Made by a program: the position numbers and the translations under genes. Shown one piece after another: positions 37,962 to 47,293 of a stretch of DNA of 64,000 nt. How positions within the stretch are numbered: position 1 is the stretch's first letter; each line of letters starts with the position of its first letter. The stretch comes from Emticicia sp. BO119 (lineage in GTDB: Bacteria; Bacteroidota; Bacteroidia; Cytophagales; Spirosomataceae): assembly GCF_013912375.1 (NCBI RefSeq), contig NZ_JACETV010000002.1, positions 310,001-374,000 on the forward strand. Reading direction: 5' to 3'. The notes under the pieces were generated by a model, which did no database searches, had not been told where the DNA came from, and worked only from the letters and a program-made list of their open reading frames with translations.

Positions 37962-39401
37962 ATGAAGAAAGTAGTAGTAGCAGCAGTTCTTATGGCATTA
38001 TTAGGGCAAACCCTTTTTGCCCAACAACATTCTGAGCAGAATCACGAGAAATACGTCGTTCCGAAAGACCCCAAAGTAAAAGAAAAACTGAACCAGTGGC
38101 AGAATGTGAAATTCGGGTTAATGATGCACTGGGGTACTTATAGCCAATGGGGAATTGTAGAAAGCTGGAGCCTTTGCCCTGAAGACGAGGGCTGGTGTGA
38201 GCGTCGAGGGCCTTATAAAGATAATTGGTATGAGTACAAAAAGGCTTACGAAAATCTGCCAAAGACTTTTAATCCTGTGCAGTTTAACCCTGAAAAATGG
38301 TCGGCTGCTGCTAAGAATGCAGGAATGAAATACCTGGTTTTTACTACCAAGCACCATGATGGTTTCTGTATGTTTGATACCAAGCAAACAGATTATAAGA
38401 TTACCAATACACCTTTTGCGTCAAATCCAAGAAGCAATGTGGCTAAAGAGATTTTCAGCGCATTCCGAAAAGATGATTTCATGATTGGGGCATATTTCTC
38501 TAAACCTGACTGGCATACCAATGATTACTGGTGGTCTTACTTCCCTCCTAAGGACCGTAATCCATCTTATCATCCGGCAAAGTATCCTGACAAATGGAAA
38601 AGCTTTAAGCAATTTACTTATAACCAGATTGAAGAATTGATGAGTGATTACGGCAAAATGGATATTCTCTGGTTAGATGGTGGTTGGGTGCGCCCATTCA
38701 GCACGATTGATTCTTCTGTGTCATGGCAAAGAACGATTCCGTTCGATCAGGACATTGATATGGCGCGCATTGCTAAAATGGGAAGAGAACATCAGCCGGG
38801 TTTGTTAGTAGTAGATAGAACGGTGAGTGGTGAATTTGAAAACTATGTAACACCAGAGCAACAGATTCCTGACCATTATATGCCGATTCCGTGGGAAACC
38901 TGTATGACAATGGGCGATTCATGGAGTTATATTCCTAAAGAAAACTTCAAGCCTGCCAGAAAATTAATACATATTCTGACAGATGTAGTATCAAAAAATG
39001 GTAACTTGCTATTGAATATAGCACCAAGCCCACAAGGAGATTTCCATCCCGAAGCCTACCAGCGTCTGGAAGAAATCGGTAAATGGATGAAAGTAAATAG
39101 TGAGGCTATTTATAATACCAGGGGTGATAATGAGATAGGCAAGCAAAACAAACTGGTGTTTACGCACAATGCCAATACTACTTATGCCATTTATAGAGCA
39201 GATGAAGGCGAGAGCATTCCGGCAAGTATTGAAATAAACAATCTGGCTTTATCTAAAAATACTCTGATGAGTCTACTTGGCAGCACTGAAAAACTGAAAT
39301 GGGTAGCGAAAGACGGGAAAGTAATAGTTGAAATCCCGGAAAAAGTGAGAAAGACAGCTTGGAGCAACTACGCATGGGTATTGAAAATAGTCAGGCAATA
39401 A
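37962..39401 (+). CDS. GH29 alpha-L-fucosidase
   Basis: 479 residues from the ATG at 37962 (signal MKKVVVAAVLMALLGQTLFA); a longer frame from a TTG at 37899 lacks a signal. The GH29 hallmark FGLMMHWGTYSQWGIVESW is present, KHHDGFCMFDTKQTDYKI follows, and the nucleophile is D239 in DILWLDGGW. The acid/base is not assigned. It probably removes alpha-linked fucose from N-glycan antennae or core. Preceded by a 141-bp gap after GH125. Confidence 0.93.
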   Translation: MKKVVVAAVLMALLGQTLFAQQHSEQNHEKYVVPKDPKVKEKLNQWQNVKFGLMMHWGTYSQWGIVESWSLCPEDEGWCERRGPYKDNWYEYKKAYENLPKTFNPVQFNPEKWSAAAKNAGMKYLVFTTKHHDGFCMFDTKQTDYKITNTPFASNPRSNVAKEIFSAFRKDDFMIGAYFSKPDWHTNDYWWSYFPPKDRNPSYHPAKYPDKWKSFKQFTYNQIEELMSDYGKMDILWLDGGWVRPFSTIDSSVSWQRTIPFDQDIDMARIAKMGREHQPGLLVVDRTVSGEFENYVTPEQQIPDHYMPIPWETCMTMGDSWSYIPKENFKPARKLIHILTDVVSKNGNLLLNIAPSPQGDFHPEAYQRLEEIGKWMKVNSEAIYNTRGDNEIGKQNKLVFTHNANTTYAIYRADEGESIPASIEINNLALSKNTLMSLLGSTEKLKWVAKDGKVIVEIPEKVRKTAWSNYAWVLKIVRQ

Positions 39402-39414
39402 TCTTACAAATTTT

Positions 39415-40332
39415 ATGAATCGTCGTCGTTTTCTGAGAAATAGTGCCCTGGCAGGTACATTAGCAGGTTTTGATGCTACTGCTGCAACCATACGCAAGAA
39501 ATCGTTAAGAGTAGCCTATCTAAGTGATGTACACGTATTCCCAAGCAAGATAGCCGAGGAAGGAATGACAAAAGCCTACCATAGTGCCAACGCACTAAAC
39601 CCTAAACCTGATTTTATCATTAATGGGGGAGATGCTATTTTCGATGGCCTGGAGAAATCAAAAGACGAAACACAGACCCAGTTTAAACTCTTTCAGAAAC
39701 TATTAAAAGAGAACAATAAATTAGAAGTAAAGCATATTATCGGCAACCACGACATCTGGGGTTGGTTCAGCAAAACAGAAGATATAAAAGGCGACCGATT
39801 GTATGGAAAACAATGGATAACAGACGAATTTCAGATGCCGAAAAGGTATTATTCGTTTGTGAAAAAAGGCTGGAAATTTATTATTCTGGATTCTACCCAA
39901 CTGAATCCTAAAGGCGGATATATTGCTTATTTTGACCCTGAGCAATTAGAGTGGCTTAAAGGCGAATTGGCAGCAACTCCACCAAATCAATATATTTGTA
40001 TTGCTTCTCATATTCCGATTTTATCAGCGGCCTCGGGCTTATTCCTGAATAAAAATCAGGAAAACGGCGATATTGTTATGCCTCGTAACCTGATACATAC
40101 GGATGTGTTTGATATGATAAAACTTTTCAGAAATTACCCCAATATCAAAACTTGTCTGAGTGGGCACCTGCACATGCAGGAATCGCTTACGTATTGGGAT
40201 TTAACTTATCTAAATAATGGGGCAGTTTCGGGTGGTTGGTGGAAAGGAGCTTTCAGAGATTTTGAGCCAGCCTATGCTATTCTTGATTTTTATGACGATG
40301 GCACCTTTGAAAGGACATTTGTAAAATACTAA
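39415..40332 (+). CDS. Secreted metallophosphoesterase
   Basis: 305 residues with a twin-arginine-like N-terminus (MNRRRFLRNSALAGTLAGF). Calcineurin-like phosphoesterase motifs are visible in order: AYLSDVHVFP, NGGDAIFDG, IGNHDIWGW, ASHIPIL and LSGHLHMQ (metal-binding D, H, D, N, H, H). Located 13 bp after GH29 in the middle of the glycosidase cluster; it may remove phosphate or phosphodiester groups from glycans, but this is inference, as the family is broad. Confidence 0.88.
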   Translation: MNRRRFLRNSALAGTLAGFDATAATIRKKSLRVAYLSDVHVFPSKIAEEGMTKAYHSANALNPKPDFIINGGDAIFDGLEKSKDETQTQFKLFQKLLKENNKLEVKHIIGNHDIWGWFSKTEDIKGDRLYGKQWITDEFQMPKRYYSFVKKGWKFIILDSTQLNPKGGYIAYFDPEQLEWLKGELAATPPNQYICIASHIPILSAASGLFLNKNQENGDIVMPRNLIHTDVFDMIKLFRNYPNIKTCLSGHLHMQESLTYWDLTYLNNGAVSGGWWKGAFRDFEPAYAILDFYDDGTFERTFVKY

Positions 40333-40368
40333 CAATCTTTTTTCATAACCTAACGAACCAACAAACTA

Positions 40369-41412
40369 ATGCAATCGAGAAGAAAGTTTATACAATGGTC
40401 GGCACTCAGCCTGCCTTTTATTTCTGCAACTAAGGGTTTTTCGAATAAGAATACTATTGCTAATAAACCCATTGTTGTTTCTACATGGGATAGTGGCTTA
40501 GCTGTCAATGCCGAGGCATGGAAAGTGTTGAAGAAAAACGGGCGTGCTCTGGATGCCGTAGAAGTAGCTGCTAATTCAATTGAAGATACCATTAATTGTT
40601 GTGTTGGCCTGGGAGGTAACCCTGACCGTGACGGGAAAGTAACCTTAGATGCCTGTATTATGGACGAAAAAGCTAATTGTGGTTCAGTGGCTTTTTTGCA
40701 GCATATCAAACACCCGATTTCAGTAGCTCGCAAGTTGATGGAAACTACCCCGCATGTGATGCTTGCCGGTGATGGTGCTTTGCAATTTGCTTTGGCTAAT
40801 GGCTTTAAAAGAGAGCCTGATAAGCTATCAGCCGACGCTGAGAAAGCCTATAAGGAATGGTTGAAGAAATCAGAATACAAGCCTGTTATTAATATTGAAC
40901 AGCAACAGATAAAGGCTAAAAAATCTGATGGTGGCCCTTTTGCTCCAAGCTATTTTGATGATGGTACACCCAACCACGATACAATGGGTACGATTGCGCT
41001 TGATGCCTCGGGTAATTTGTCAGGTGCTTGTACTACCAGTGGCATGGCTTTTAAACTGCATGGTCGTATTGGTGATTCGCCTATTATCGGAGCGGGTTTG
41101 TTTGTTGATAACGAAATCGGGGCAGCCACCTCATCTGGTCAGGGCGAAGAAGTAATCAGAGTAGCCGGCACGCACCTGGTTGTAGAAATGATGCGTTTAG
41201 GCAAGACGCCGGAAGAAGCCTGCAAAATTGCGGTAGAACGTATTGTAAAAATAAACCCTGAAAAAGCCAAAGGCTTTCAGGTGGGTTTTATTGCCATTAA
41301 TAAGCAAGGTGAGTACGGAGCCTATTCAATCCAACATGGTTTTAGCTATTCAGTTACCCTTGCCGACGATGGTGGTAAGGTCTTTATGGCCAAGAGTCAT
41401 TTCCCTAAATAG
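40369..41412 (+). CDS. Glycosylasparaginase (N4-(beta-GlcNAc)-asparaginase)
   Basis: 347 residues with a twin-arginine-like N-terminus (MQSRRKFIQWSALSLPFIS). An Ntn hydrolase that cleaves the bond between GlcNAc and asparagine. The autoprocessing site is NHD-T205-MGTIALDASGNLSGACTTSG; T205 becomes the nucleophile of the beta chain. The substrate pocket segment GRIGDSPIIGAGLFVDNEIGAATSSGQGEEVIR is typical. It explains complete degradation of N-glycan stubs in this locus. Confidence 0.93.
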   Translation: MQSRRKFIQWSALSLPFISATKGFSNKNTIANKPIVVSTWDSGLAVNAEAWKVLKKNGRALDAVEVAANSIEDTINCCVGLGGNPDRDGKVTLDACIMDEKANCGSVAFLQHIKHPISVARKLMETTPHVMLAGDGALQFALANGFKREPDKLSADAEKAYKEWLKKSEYKPVINIEQQQIKAKKSDGGPFAPSYFDDGTPNHDTMGTIALDASGNLSGACTTSGMAFKLHGRIGDSPIIGAGLFVDNEIGAATSSGQGEEVIRVAGTHLVVEMMRLGKTPEEACKIAVERIVKINPEKAKGFQVGFIAINKQGEYGAYSIQHGFSYSVTLADDGGKVFMAKSHFPK

Positions 41413-41522
41413 CAAACTTATATCCTATAATAATTAGTGCCTGTGTTTAGGCGTGCTACGGTCTTTAAACTGTGTCACGCCTTTCTTTGCGCCTTTATTT
41501 AATATTATTCGACCTATTTCGC

Positions 41523-42899
41523 ATGAAAAAAATCCTTCTAATCCTGACAACGCTGTTATGTTTACAGACAAATGCTCAATATCAGCCTAACTGGCAAAGT
41601 CTTGACCAGCGTCAGACTCCTGCCTGGTTTGAAGATGCCAAGTTTGGGATATTTATCCATTGGGGAATCTACTCAGTGCCTGCATGGGCAACCAATTCAA
41701 ATGCCGATGGTTTTGGCAGCGGCTATGCCGAATGGTACTGGCAACGCCTGTTTGCACCTAATCTCAAAATCCATAAAGAATTTGTAGCGTTTCATGAGAA
41801 AAACTACGGTAAAGCTTCTTATCAGGACTTTGTGCAACAATTTAAAGCCGAGCTATTTAAGCCGGAGGATTGGGCCAGCATATTCGAACAAGCCGGAGCC
41901 AAATACGTGGTACTGACTTCTAAGCATCATGAAGGATTCACTATGTGGCCGAGCCCTCAATCCTGGAACTGGAATGCTGTTGATGTTGGGCCTCATAGAG
42001 ATTTAGCTGGAGATTTATCAAAAGCCGTAAAAGCAAAAAATCTGCACATGGGCTATTATTATTCTTTGTATGAATGGTTTAATCCGGTTTATAAAACTGA
42101 TGTAAATGCTTATGTAAATGAGCGTATGATTCCGCAAATGAAAGATTTGGTAACCAAGTATCAACCTGATATTTTGTGGACAGATGGCGAGTGGGACCAT
42201 CCGGCTAAAACATGGAAAAGTGAGGAGTTTCTGACATGGTTATACAATGATTCGCCTGTAAAAAACAGTGTGGTAGTAAACGACCGTTGGGGTAATGATA
42301 CCAAGAGTAAACACGGGAGTTTTTATACTTCTGAATATGGTCATGGCGGAGCAGACAATTCGCCCACCAACGGTTTTGCCAGACCCTGGGAAGAGTGTAG
42401 AGGAATAGGTGAATCTTTCGGATATAATCGTAATGAAAACCTGGAAGTGTATCAGACAGGCGAACAGTTAGTGCATCAATTGGTAGATATTGTGGCACGC
42501 GGAGGTAATTTTCTGCTCAATATCGGACCAACGGCTGACGGGCGAATTCCTGTGATTATGCAACAGAGATTAAAAGAAATGGGAGATTGGCTGAACGTGA
42601 ATGGTGGGGCTATTTATGGTACACGCAAATGGGCTAAAGCACCTGCTTATAGCAAGGAATCAAAAGTGCATTTTACGCAGAAAGGGAAGAATGTCTATGC
42701 AATTGTGAGTAAATGGCAGGAAACTATTACCGTTGAAAATGTAGAGAAACCAACGAAAGTAAAACTATTGGGTTTTGATGGAGATATAAAATTTACTTAT
42801 AAAAATAAGGTACTTACCATTACTGCCCCACTGGTAAATCCGAATACAATTCCTTGCCAATATGCATGGACTTATGAATTAACGGACGCGCAGAAATAA
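41523..42899 (+). CDS. GH29 alpha-L-fucosidase (second copy)
   Basis: 458 residues from the ATG at 41523 (signal MKKILLILTTLLCLQTNA); the frame starting at 41472 gives a less natural N-terminus. GH29 signatures: AKFGIFIHWGIYSVPAWATN, TSKHHEGFTMWPS, and the nucleophile D221 in DILWTDGEWD. It is distinct from the first copy (about 39401), so the two fucosidases may target different linkages. It ends 10 bp before the next gene. Confidence 0.93.
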   Translation: MKKILLILTTLLCLQTNAQYQPNWQSLDQRQTPAWFEDAKFGIFIHWGIYSVPAWATNSNADGFGSGYAEWYWQRLFAPNLKIHKEFVAFHEKNYGKASYQDFVQQFKAELFKPEDWASIFEQAGAKYVVLTSKHHEGFTMWPSPQSWNWNAVDVGPHRDLAGDLSKAVKAKNLHMGYYYSLYEWFNPVYKTDVNAYVNERMIPQMKDLVTKYQPDILWTDGEWDHPAKTWKSEEFLTWLYNDSPVKNSVVVNDRWGNDTKSKHGSFYTSEYGHGGADNSPTNGFARPWEECRGIGESFGYNRNENLEVYQTGEQLVHQLVDIVARGGNFLLNIGPTADGRIPVIMQQRLKEMGDWLNVNGGAIYGTRKWAKAPAYSKESKVHFTQKGKNVYAIVSKWQETITVENVEKPTKVKLLGFDGDIKFTYKNKVLTITAPLVNPNTIPCQYAWTYELTDAQK

Positions 42900-42909
42900 T
42901 TTACTGACT

Positions 42910-45069
42910 ATGAAAACTATATACTATGTTTTAATTATAGCTGTATTGACGGTTCATAAAGGATTCGCTCAATCAACCCTAAAGGATTGGTTGGTTCAGC
43001 CTTTCACCCAAAAAAGCGAAGTGAAGGTTTTGCATAATGGAAAATTACTTGAAATCACTAATGGGTTGATTAGCCGACAGATACGTGTAAGCCCGAATGC
43101 GGCTACAATTAGTTTCAAAAACCTGACTACCAATGAGCAGTTTGTCCGTTCGGTAAGACCTGAAGCCCGCGTAGTGATGAATGGCGTATCTTATAATATA
43201 GGAGGGTTATACGGGCAAAAAGAACATGGGTATTTATTAGAAGAATGGATTGATAAATTTACGGGTCATTCTGACGACTTTCAGTTTATGCGTTATGAAA
43301 TTAATGAAGTGAAATCTCATTTTGACTGGAAATCTACTACATGGACAGCCAATAAAAACCTGCCAACAGGCAAAAGCCTTGTGCTATTTTTTAAATCTGA
43401 TTTACCCGCACTAAAAGGTATTGAAGTAGCAGTTCATTATGAAATTTTTGACGGTATTCCACTTTTAAGTAAATGGGTAAGTATTGAGAATAAATCGAGA
43501 GGTGCATGTAAACTGACACAGGTTGTTAACGAAATACTGGCTACGCCAGAAGAAGAATCGGCCGTAGTAGGCAAGCCCGAAAAGATGAAAAAACCACAGA
43601 AGCTATACATCGAAAACAACTATGCCTATAATAATGCGATGCGCTACGAGCTTTCGGATCAGGCAACACATTGGAAGATTGATAGCTCTTATACCTCTCA
43701 GGTAAATTATAATTATGAAACACCTTGTGTGGTAGAGGTTTATCCGACTTTAGGTGTGGGAATTGACTTAGCATCAAATGCCCGATATAAGTCAATCCGT
43801 TCGTATGAATTGCTTTTAGATAGTTACGATAGAGAGCGAAACGGATTGGCACGTCGGAAAATGTATCGTACCATTGCCCCCTGGACAACCCAGAACCCAA
43901 TTTTTATGCACCTGATTAGTACTGACCCAGCCAAGGTAAAAACTGTAATTGACCAATGTGCTGAAACAGGCTATGAAATGGTGATCCTGAGTTTTGGTAG
44001 TGGTCTGAATATGGAAGATGCTTCTGAGGGAAATATCAAAAAGTTTAAAGAACTGGCAGATTATGCCCATAGCCAGGGGATCAAATTAGGAGGATATTCA
44101 TTATTCAGTAGCCGCAGGATTGATGATGAAAATGATGTAATAGACCCAATAACCGGCTTGCCAGACAAAGGTGCCTTCTTTGGAAATGCCCCTTGTCTGG
44201 CAAGTAAATGGGGTATTAATTACATCAATAGCTTGAAAAAGTTTATTAGTGAAACAGGTTTTGATTTGCTCGAACATGATGGTCCATATCCGGGTGATGT
44301 TTGTGCTTCTACCACTCATCCAGGCCATAAAGGGTTAGACGATTCTCAATGGGTACAGATGCAAATGCAGAAAGAGTTTTACCAATGGCTTAATGCCCGT
44401 GGGGTATATATAAATGCCCCTGACTGGTACTTTTTAGATGGTACTCATAAAATTGCCCTGGGCTATCGGGAGGTGAATTTTTCGCTGTCAAGGGAACAAC
44501 AGAAGGTACTGAACCGACAAAATATCTTTGATGGCACCTGGGATAAAATTCCATCAATGGGTTGGGGTTTTGTGCCATTGACTAAATATCAGGGTGGGGG
44601 AACTGAGGCAGTGTTGGAACCCCTAAGCGAACATCTGAACGATTATAAACAATTAATGATGCAATACTATGGGGCAGGAATTCAGGCCTGTTATCGTGGA
44701 CCAAGATTATATGATACTGATGCTACCAAAAAAGTAGTGATTGAAACTATTGACTGGTATAAAAAATACAGAGATATTCTGAATTCGGATATTATGCATC
44801 TGCGCCGCCCTGACGGCAGAGATTGGGACGGGATCATGCACGTTAATCCGGCTTTAAATTCCAAAGGTCTGGTAATGTTGTATAATCCATTAAAAGATGC
44901 CATTATCCGAAAGATTAGACTTCCTTTATACTATACGGGTCTTTCAAAAGAAGCCAAAGTAAGAATAGAAAACGGGAAACCTGCCTCCTACCCACTCAAT
45001 AGAGACTATTCCATTGAAATTACAGTTCAATTGCCTGCCGAAGGTTATACATGGCTGGTAGTTGAGTAA
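42910..45069 (+). CDS. Large secreted glycosidase-like protein, family not assigned
   Basis: 719 residues, signal MKTIYYVLIIAVLTVHKGFA. Residues about 20-330 form a beta-rich domain (VLHNGKLLEITNGLISRQIR, TISFKNLTTNEQFVRSVRP), then a TIM-barrel-like part (TVIDQCAETGYEMVILSFGSG; KELADYAHSQGIKLGGYSLF) with a candidate catalytic Asp D457 in FDLLEHDGPYPGD. This layout is that of clan GH-D (GH27/31/36, alpha-galactosidase-type), yet I do not see the GH36 KWDMNR motif. It is a likely alpha-galactosidase or related glycosidase of the N-glycan cluster; specificity unknown. Confidence 0.65.
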   Translation: MKTIYYVLIIAVLTVHKGFAQSTLKDWLVQPFTQKSEVKVLHNGKLLEITNGLISRQIRVSPNAATISFKNLTTNEQFVRSVRPEARVVMNGVSYNIGGLYGQKEHGYLLEEWIDKFTGHSDDFQFMRYEINEVKSHFDWKSTTWTANKNLPTGKSLVLFFKSDLPALKGIEVAVHYEIFDGIPLLSKWVSIENKSRGACKLTQVVNEILATPEEESAVVGKPEKMKKPQKLYIENNYAYNNAMRYELSDQATHWKIDSSYTSQVNYNYETPCVVEVYPTLGVGIDLASNARYKSIRSYELLLDSYDRERNGLARRKMYRTIAPWTTQNPIFMHLISTDPAKVKTVIDQCAETGYEMVILSFGSGLNMEDASEGNIKKFKELADYAHSQGIKLGGYSLFSSRRIDDENDVIDPITGLPDKGAFFGNAPCLASKWGINYINSLKKFISETGFDLLEHDGPYPGDVCASTTHPGHKGLDDSQWVQMQMQKEFYQWLNARGVYINAPDWYFLDGTHKIALGYREVNFSLSREQQKVLNRQNIFDGTWDKIPSMGWGFVPLTKYQGGGTEAVLEPLSEHLNDYKQLMMQYYGAGIQACYRGPRLYDTDATKKVVIETIDWYKKYRDILNSDIMHLRRPDGRDWDGIMHVNPALNSKGLVMLYNPLKDAIIRKIRLPLYYTGLSKEAKVRIENGKPASYPLNRDYSIEITVQLPAEGYTWLVVE

Positions 45070-45093
45070 AAATCAAACCAAATCCAAAGAAAA

Positions 45094-46053
45094 ATGAAAA
45101 TTAAAAATCTGTTACTTCCTTTATTAATTATTTACCTGGTTACCTTTTCTGCATCAGCTCAAACTAAAGATTTTAAGGTAGTAGGGTATTATACCCCATC
45201 CATTCCGCCTGAAAAATTGCCTTTCGATTTGCTGACACATATTAATTATGCCTTTGCGATTCCTGCTAAGACAGGGGATACTTTATTCCCAATTGGCCAA
45301 CCTGACAATTTGAAAAGTTTAGTTAAGATAGCGCATCAACATAAAAAGTCAGTTTTCATCTCTATCGGCGGTTGGGGAATTGGTGATGGTGGCGGTGATG
45401 ATACCCGTTTCCATAAAATGGCTGAACGTGCCGAAGGTAGACATACTTTTGTGAAGAACGTAATGAAATTTGTGAAAACTTATCAGGTTGATGGTGTGGA
45501 TTTAGATTGGGAATATCCTGATGAAAATAGCCCGTCGGCTGACCATTATGTGAGTTTAGTATCAGAATTAGCAGACTCATTACATAAAAAAGGCAAAAAA
45601 CTAACAGCAGCAGTCATTTCCAAAGGCGTTAAAGGTGGTGGTATTAAAAAGGAAGCTTTCGATAAAATGGACTGGCTGAATCTGATGGCTTATGATGATG
45701 ATTACGGCCCAAGTTACGTGATAGCGCACTCGCCTTATTCTTTAGCTCTAAAAAGTCTCGATTACTGGATAAAAGAGCGTGGCTTACCTGCCCATAAAGC
45801 CTTATTAGGCCTACCATTCTACTCTAAAAAAGGCATGGGTAATTATGGTCCGGGCTACAGCGATTTAATCAAAGATGGTGCAAGCCAGTATGACGATTAC
45901 TGGAAAGGAGCTTTCTATAATGGAACTATCACCATAGAAAACAAAGTAAAATTAGCCAAAAATCGTGGTTGTGGTGGGGTGATGATATGGGAAATAGCTT
46001 TAGACACTACTGACGACACTTCGTTGCTGAAAGCTATTCGGAGGAGTAAATAA
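45094..46053 (+). CDS. GH18 enzyme (chitinase or endo-beta-N-acetylglucosaminidase)
   Basis: 319 residues with signal LLLPLLIIYLVTFSASA. The GH18 motif DxxDxDxE is D133-G-V-D136-L-D138-W-E140; SVFISIGGWG and MAYDDDYGP are the other signature strands. GH18 endo-glycosidases cleave the chitobiose core of N-glycans, which fits this locus, but short chitinases share the fold. No carbohydrate-binding module is visible. Last plus-strand gene of the cluster, followed by a convergent terminator. Confidence 0.9.
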   Translation: MKIKNLLLPLLIIYLVTFSASAQTKDFKVVGYYTPSIPPEKLPFDLLTHINYAFAIPAKTGDTLFPIGQPDNLKSLVKIAHQHKKSVFISIGGWGIGDGGGDDTRFHKMAERAEGRHTFVKNVMKFVKTYQVDGVDLDWEYPDENSPSADHYVSLVSELADSLHKKGKKLTAAVISKGVKGGGIKKEAFDKMDWLNLMAYDDDYGPSYVIAHSPYSLALKSLDYWIKERGLPAHKALLGLPFYSKKGMGNYGPGYSDLIKDGASQYDDYWKGAFYNGTITIENKVKLAKNRGCGGVMIWEIALDTTDDTSLLKAIRRSK

Positions 46054-46086
46054 GCTTAAAACCCTTTATTAAGCCTTTTAAGTTTA

Positions 46087-46117
46087 GAAGATATAGAGAA
46101 TGGTTCTCTATATCTTC
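46087..46117. terminator. Bidirectional hairpin between GH18 and the acyltransferase gene
   Basis: A perfect 14-bp inverted repeat (GAAGATATAGAGAA and its complement) with a 3-nt loop; it overlaps the last codons of the minus-strand acyltransferase gene and serves both convergent transcripts. Confidence 0.7.
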
Positions 46118-47286
46118 AATTTAATACCAATCTTCCCAAGTAAGGCTGTAATCCCGATAATCAATAAAGCAAATAGCATCGATTTGATTAAACCTACTAT
46201 ACCGAAAGTCAGGCTTACTGGTAAAGCAACATAGAAAGAATAGACAATGTATGGTATCAGATAACAGGTTAGTGTACTTGTACCTGCTGGTTTAATAATA
46301 TTGAACCAATGGGCTTTGTGTTGCAAATCTACCAGCCAGTAAATAAAGGCATAGGTAATAAAAGCAACTCCACAACAAATAAACACCCAGGTTGGTGTAG
46401 CATAAATCTTCGATATGATAAAGAACTTCCGTAAGACGAACCCTAAAAGTAACATCACTATCCCAATACCGAGATAGATAAAGGTTAGTCTTACTTTCTT
46501 ATCTGCTGTATAAAAACGTTCGAGTAATACTGTCGCTAATATACCCGTAAATGTAAAAGCCGAAAAAGCGCCATTCCCTAAAATCCAGTCATTCGGGCCA
46601 TTAAGCCATATTGATTTTAACCACCCGGCGTGCCCTGCAATAGACATCAGATTGAGAAATACCCAAACTGCTATCAATAAGTTTGTCTTTTTATAGAAGA
46701 AAAGATATAAGATAGCGCAGGTAAGATAGGTCCAGCCGATAAGCCCCAGAATACCCCACCAATGCGGTTTCATCATTTCTGCTTTTTCACCACCTCTGAA
46801 TTTATAAATCAGGAAGACTAAAATAGCCACTCCAAGGACTTGTAAGGCAATGAAAAGATACTTTTTAGAGTCTTGGTTTTTCGGATAAACATTCCATATA
46901 AGAAAGAAACCTATTACAGGGCTCACCTGAAAAGTCGATTGGCTCATACCAGTCGCCTCTGCATTCATTTCAGGGATATTTACTGTGAAAAAACCCATGA
47001 TTAATAAAGCGATAGAACGGAAAACAATGTGTTTAATAATCTGCAAATTGTTTTCGCCTTTGGCAATTCTGGCTTTGATAGCAAATGGAATAGACATACC
47101 TACAATGAACAGAAAACAGGGGAAGATAATATCTGAAAAGCCCAGAAAATCTACATGTGCTTCGGAATGTTGCAGCCAGTCAGGGATACCTGTCAGCGTC
47201 CAGAAATCATTCACAAAAATCATCAGGAGCATGGTCAATGCCCGAAATACATCAATAGAAGCAATACGTTTCAGAGAGATTTCCAT
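46108..47286 (-). CDS. HGSNAT-like (DUF5009) membrane acyltransferase
   Basis: 392 residues, about ten transmembrane segments. The opening SIDVFRALTMLLMIFVNDFW, then DFLGFSDIIFPCFLFIVGMSIPFAI is characteristic of the heparan-alpha-glucosaminide N-acetyltransferase/DUF5009 family; the animal enzyme acetylates terminal glucosamine across a membrane. Bacteroidota homologues often sit in glycan loci. It may acetylate released glucosamine, an inference. Begins 7 bp after the stop of the GH20-like gene, same operon. Confidence 0.88.
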   Translation of the reverse strand: MEISLKRIASIDVFRALTMLLMIFVNDFWTLTGIPDWLQHSEAHVDFLGFSDIIFPCFLFIVGMSIPFAIKARIAKGENNLQIIKHIVFRSIALLIMGFFTVNIPEMNAEATGMSQSTFQVSPVIGFFLIWNVYPKNQDSKKYLFIALQVLGVAILVFLIYKFRGGEKAEMMKPHWWGILGLIGWTYLTCAILYLFFYKKTNLLIAVWVFLNLMSIAGHAGWLKSIWLNGPNDWILGNGAFSAFTFTGILATVLLERFYTADKKVRLTFIYLGIGIVMLLLGFVLRKFFIISKIYATPTWVFICCGVAFITYAFIYWLVDLQHKAHWFNIIKPAGTSTLTCYLIPYIVYSFYVALPVSLTFGIVGLIKSMLFALLIIGITALLGKIGIKLKI

Positions 47287-47293
47287 AGTTTTC

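Noticed and set aside
41449-41482. AGGCGTG / CACGCCT hairpin before the second fucosidase
   Set aside because: Only a 7-bp stem with a 20-nt loop; could be chance, so not listed as a terminator.
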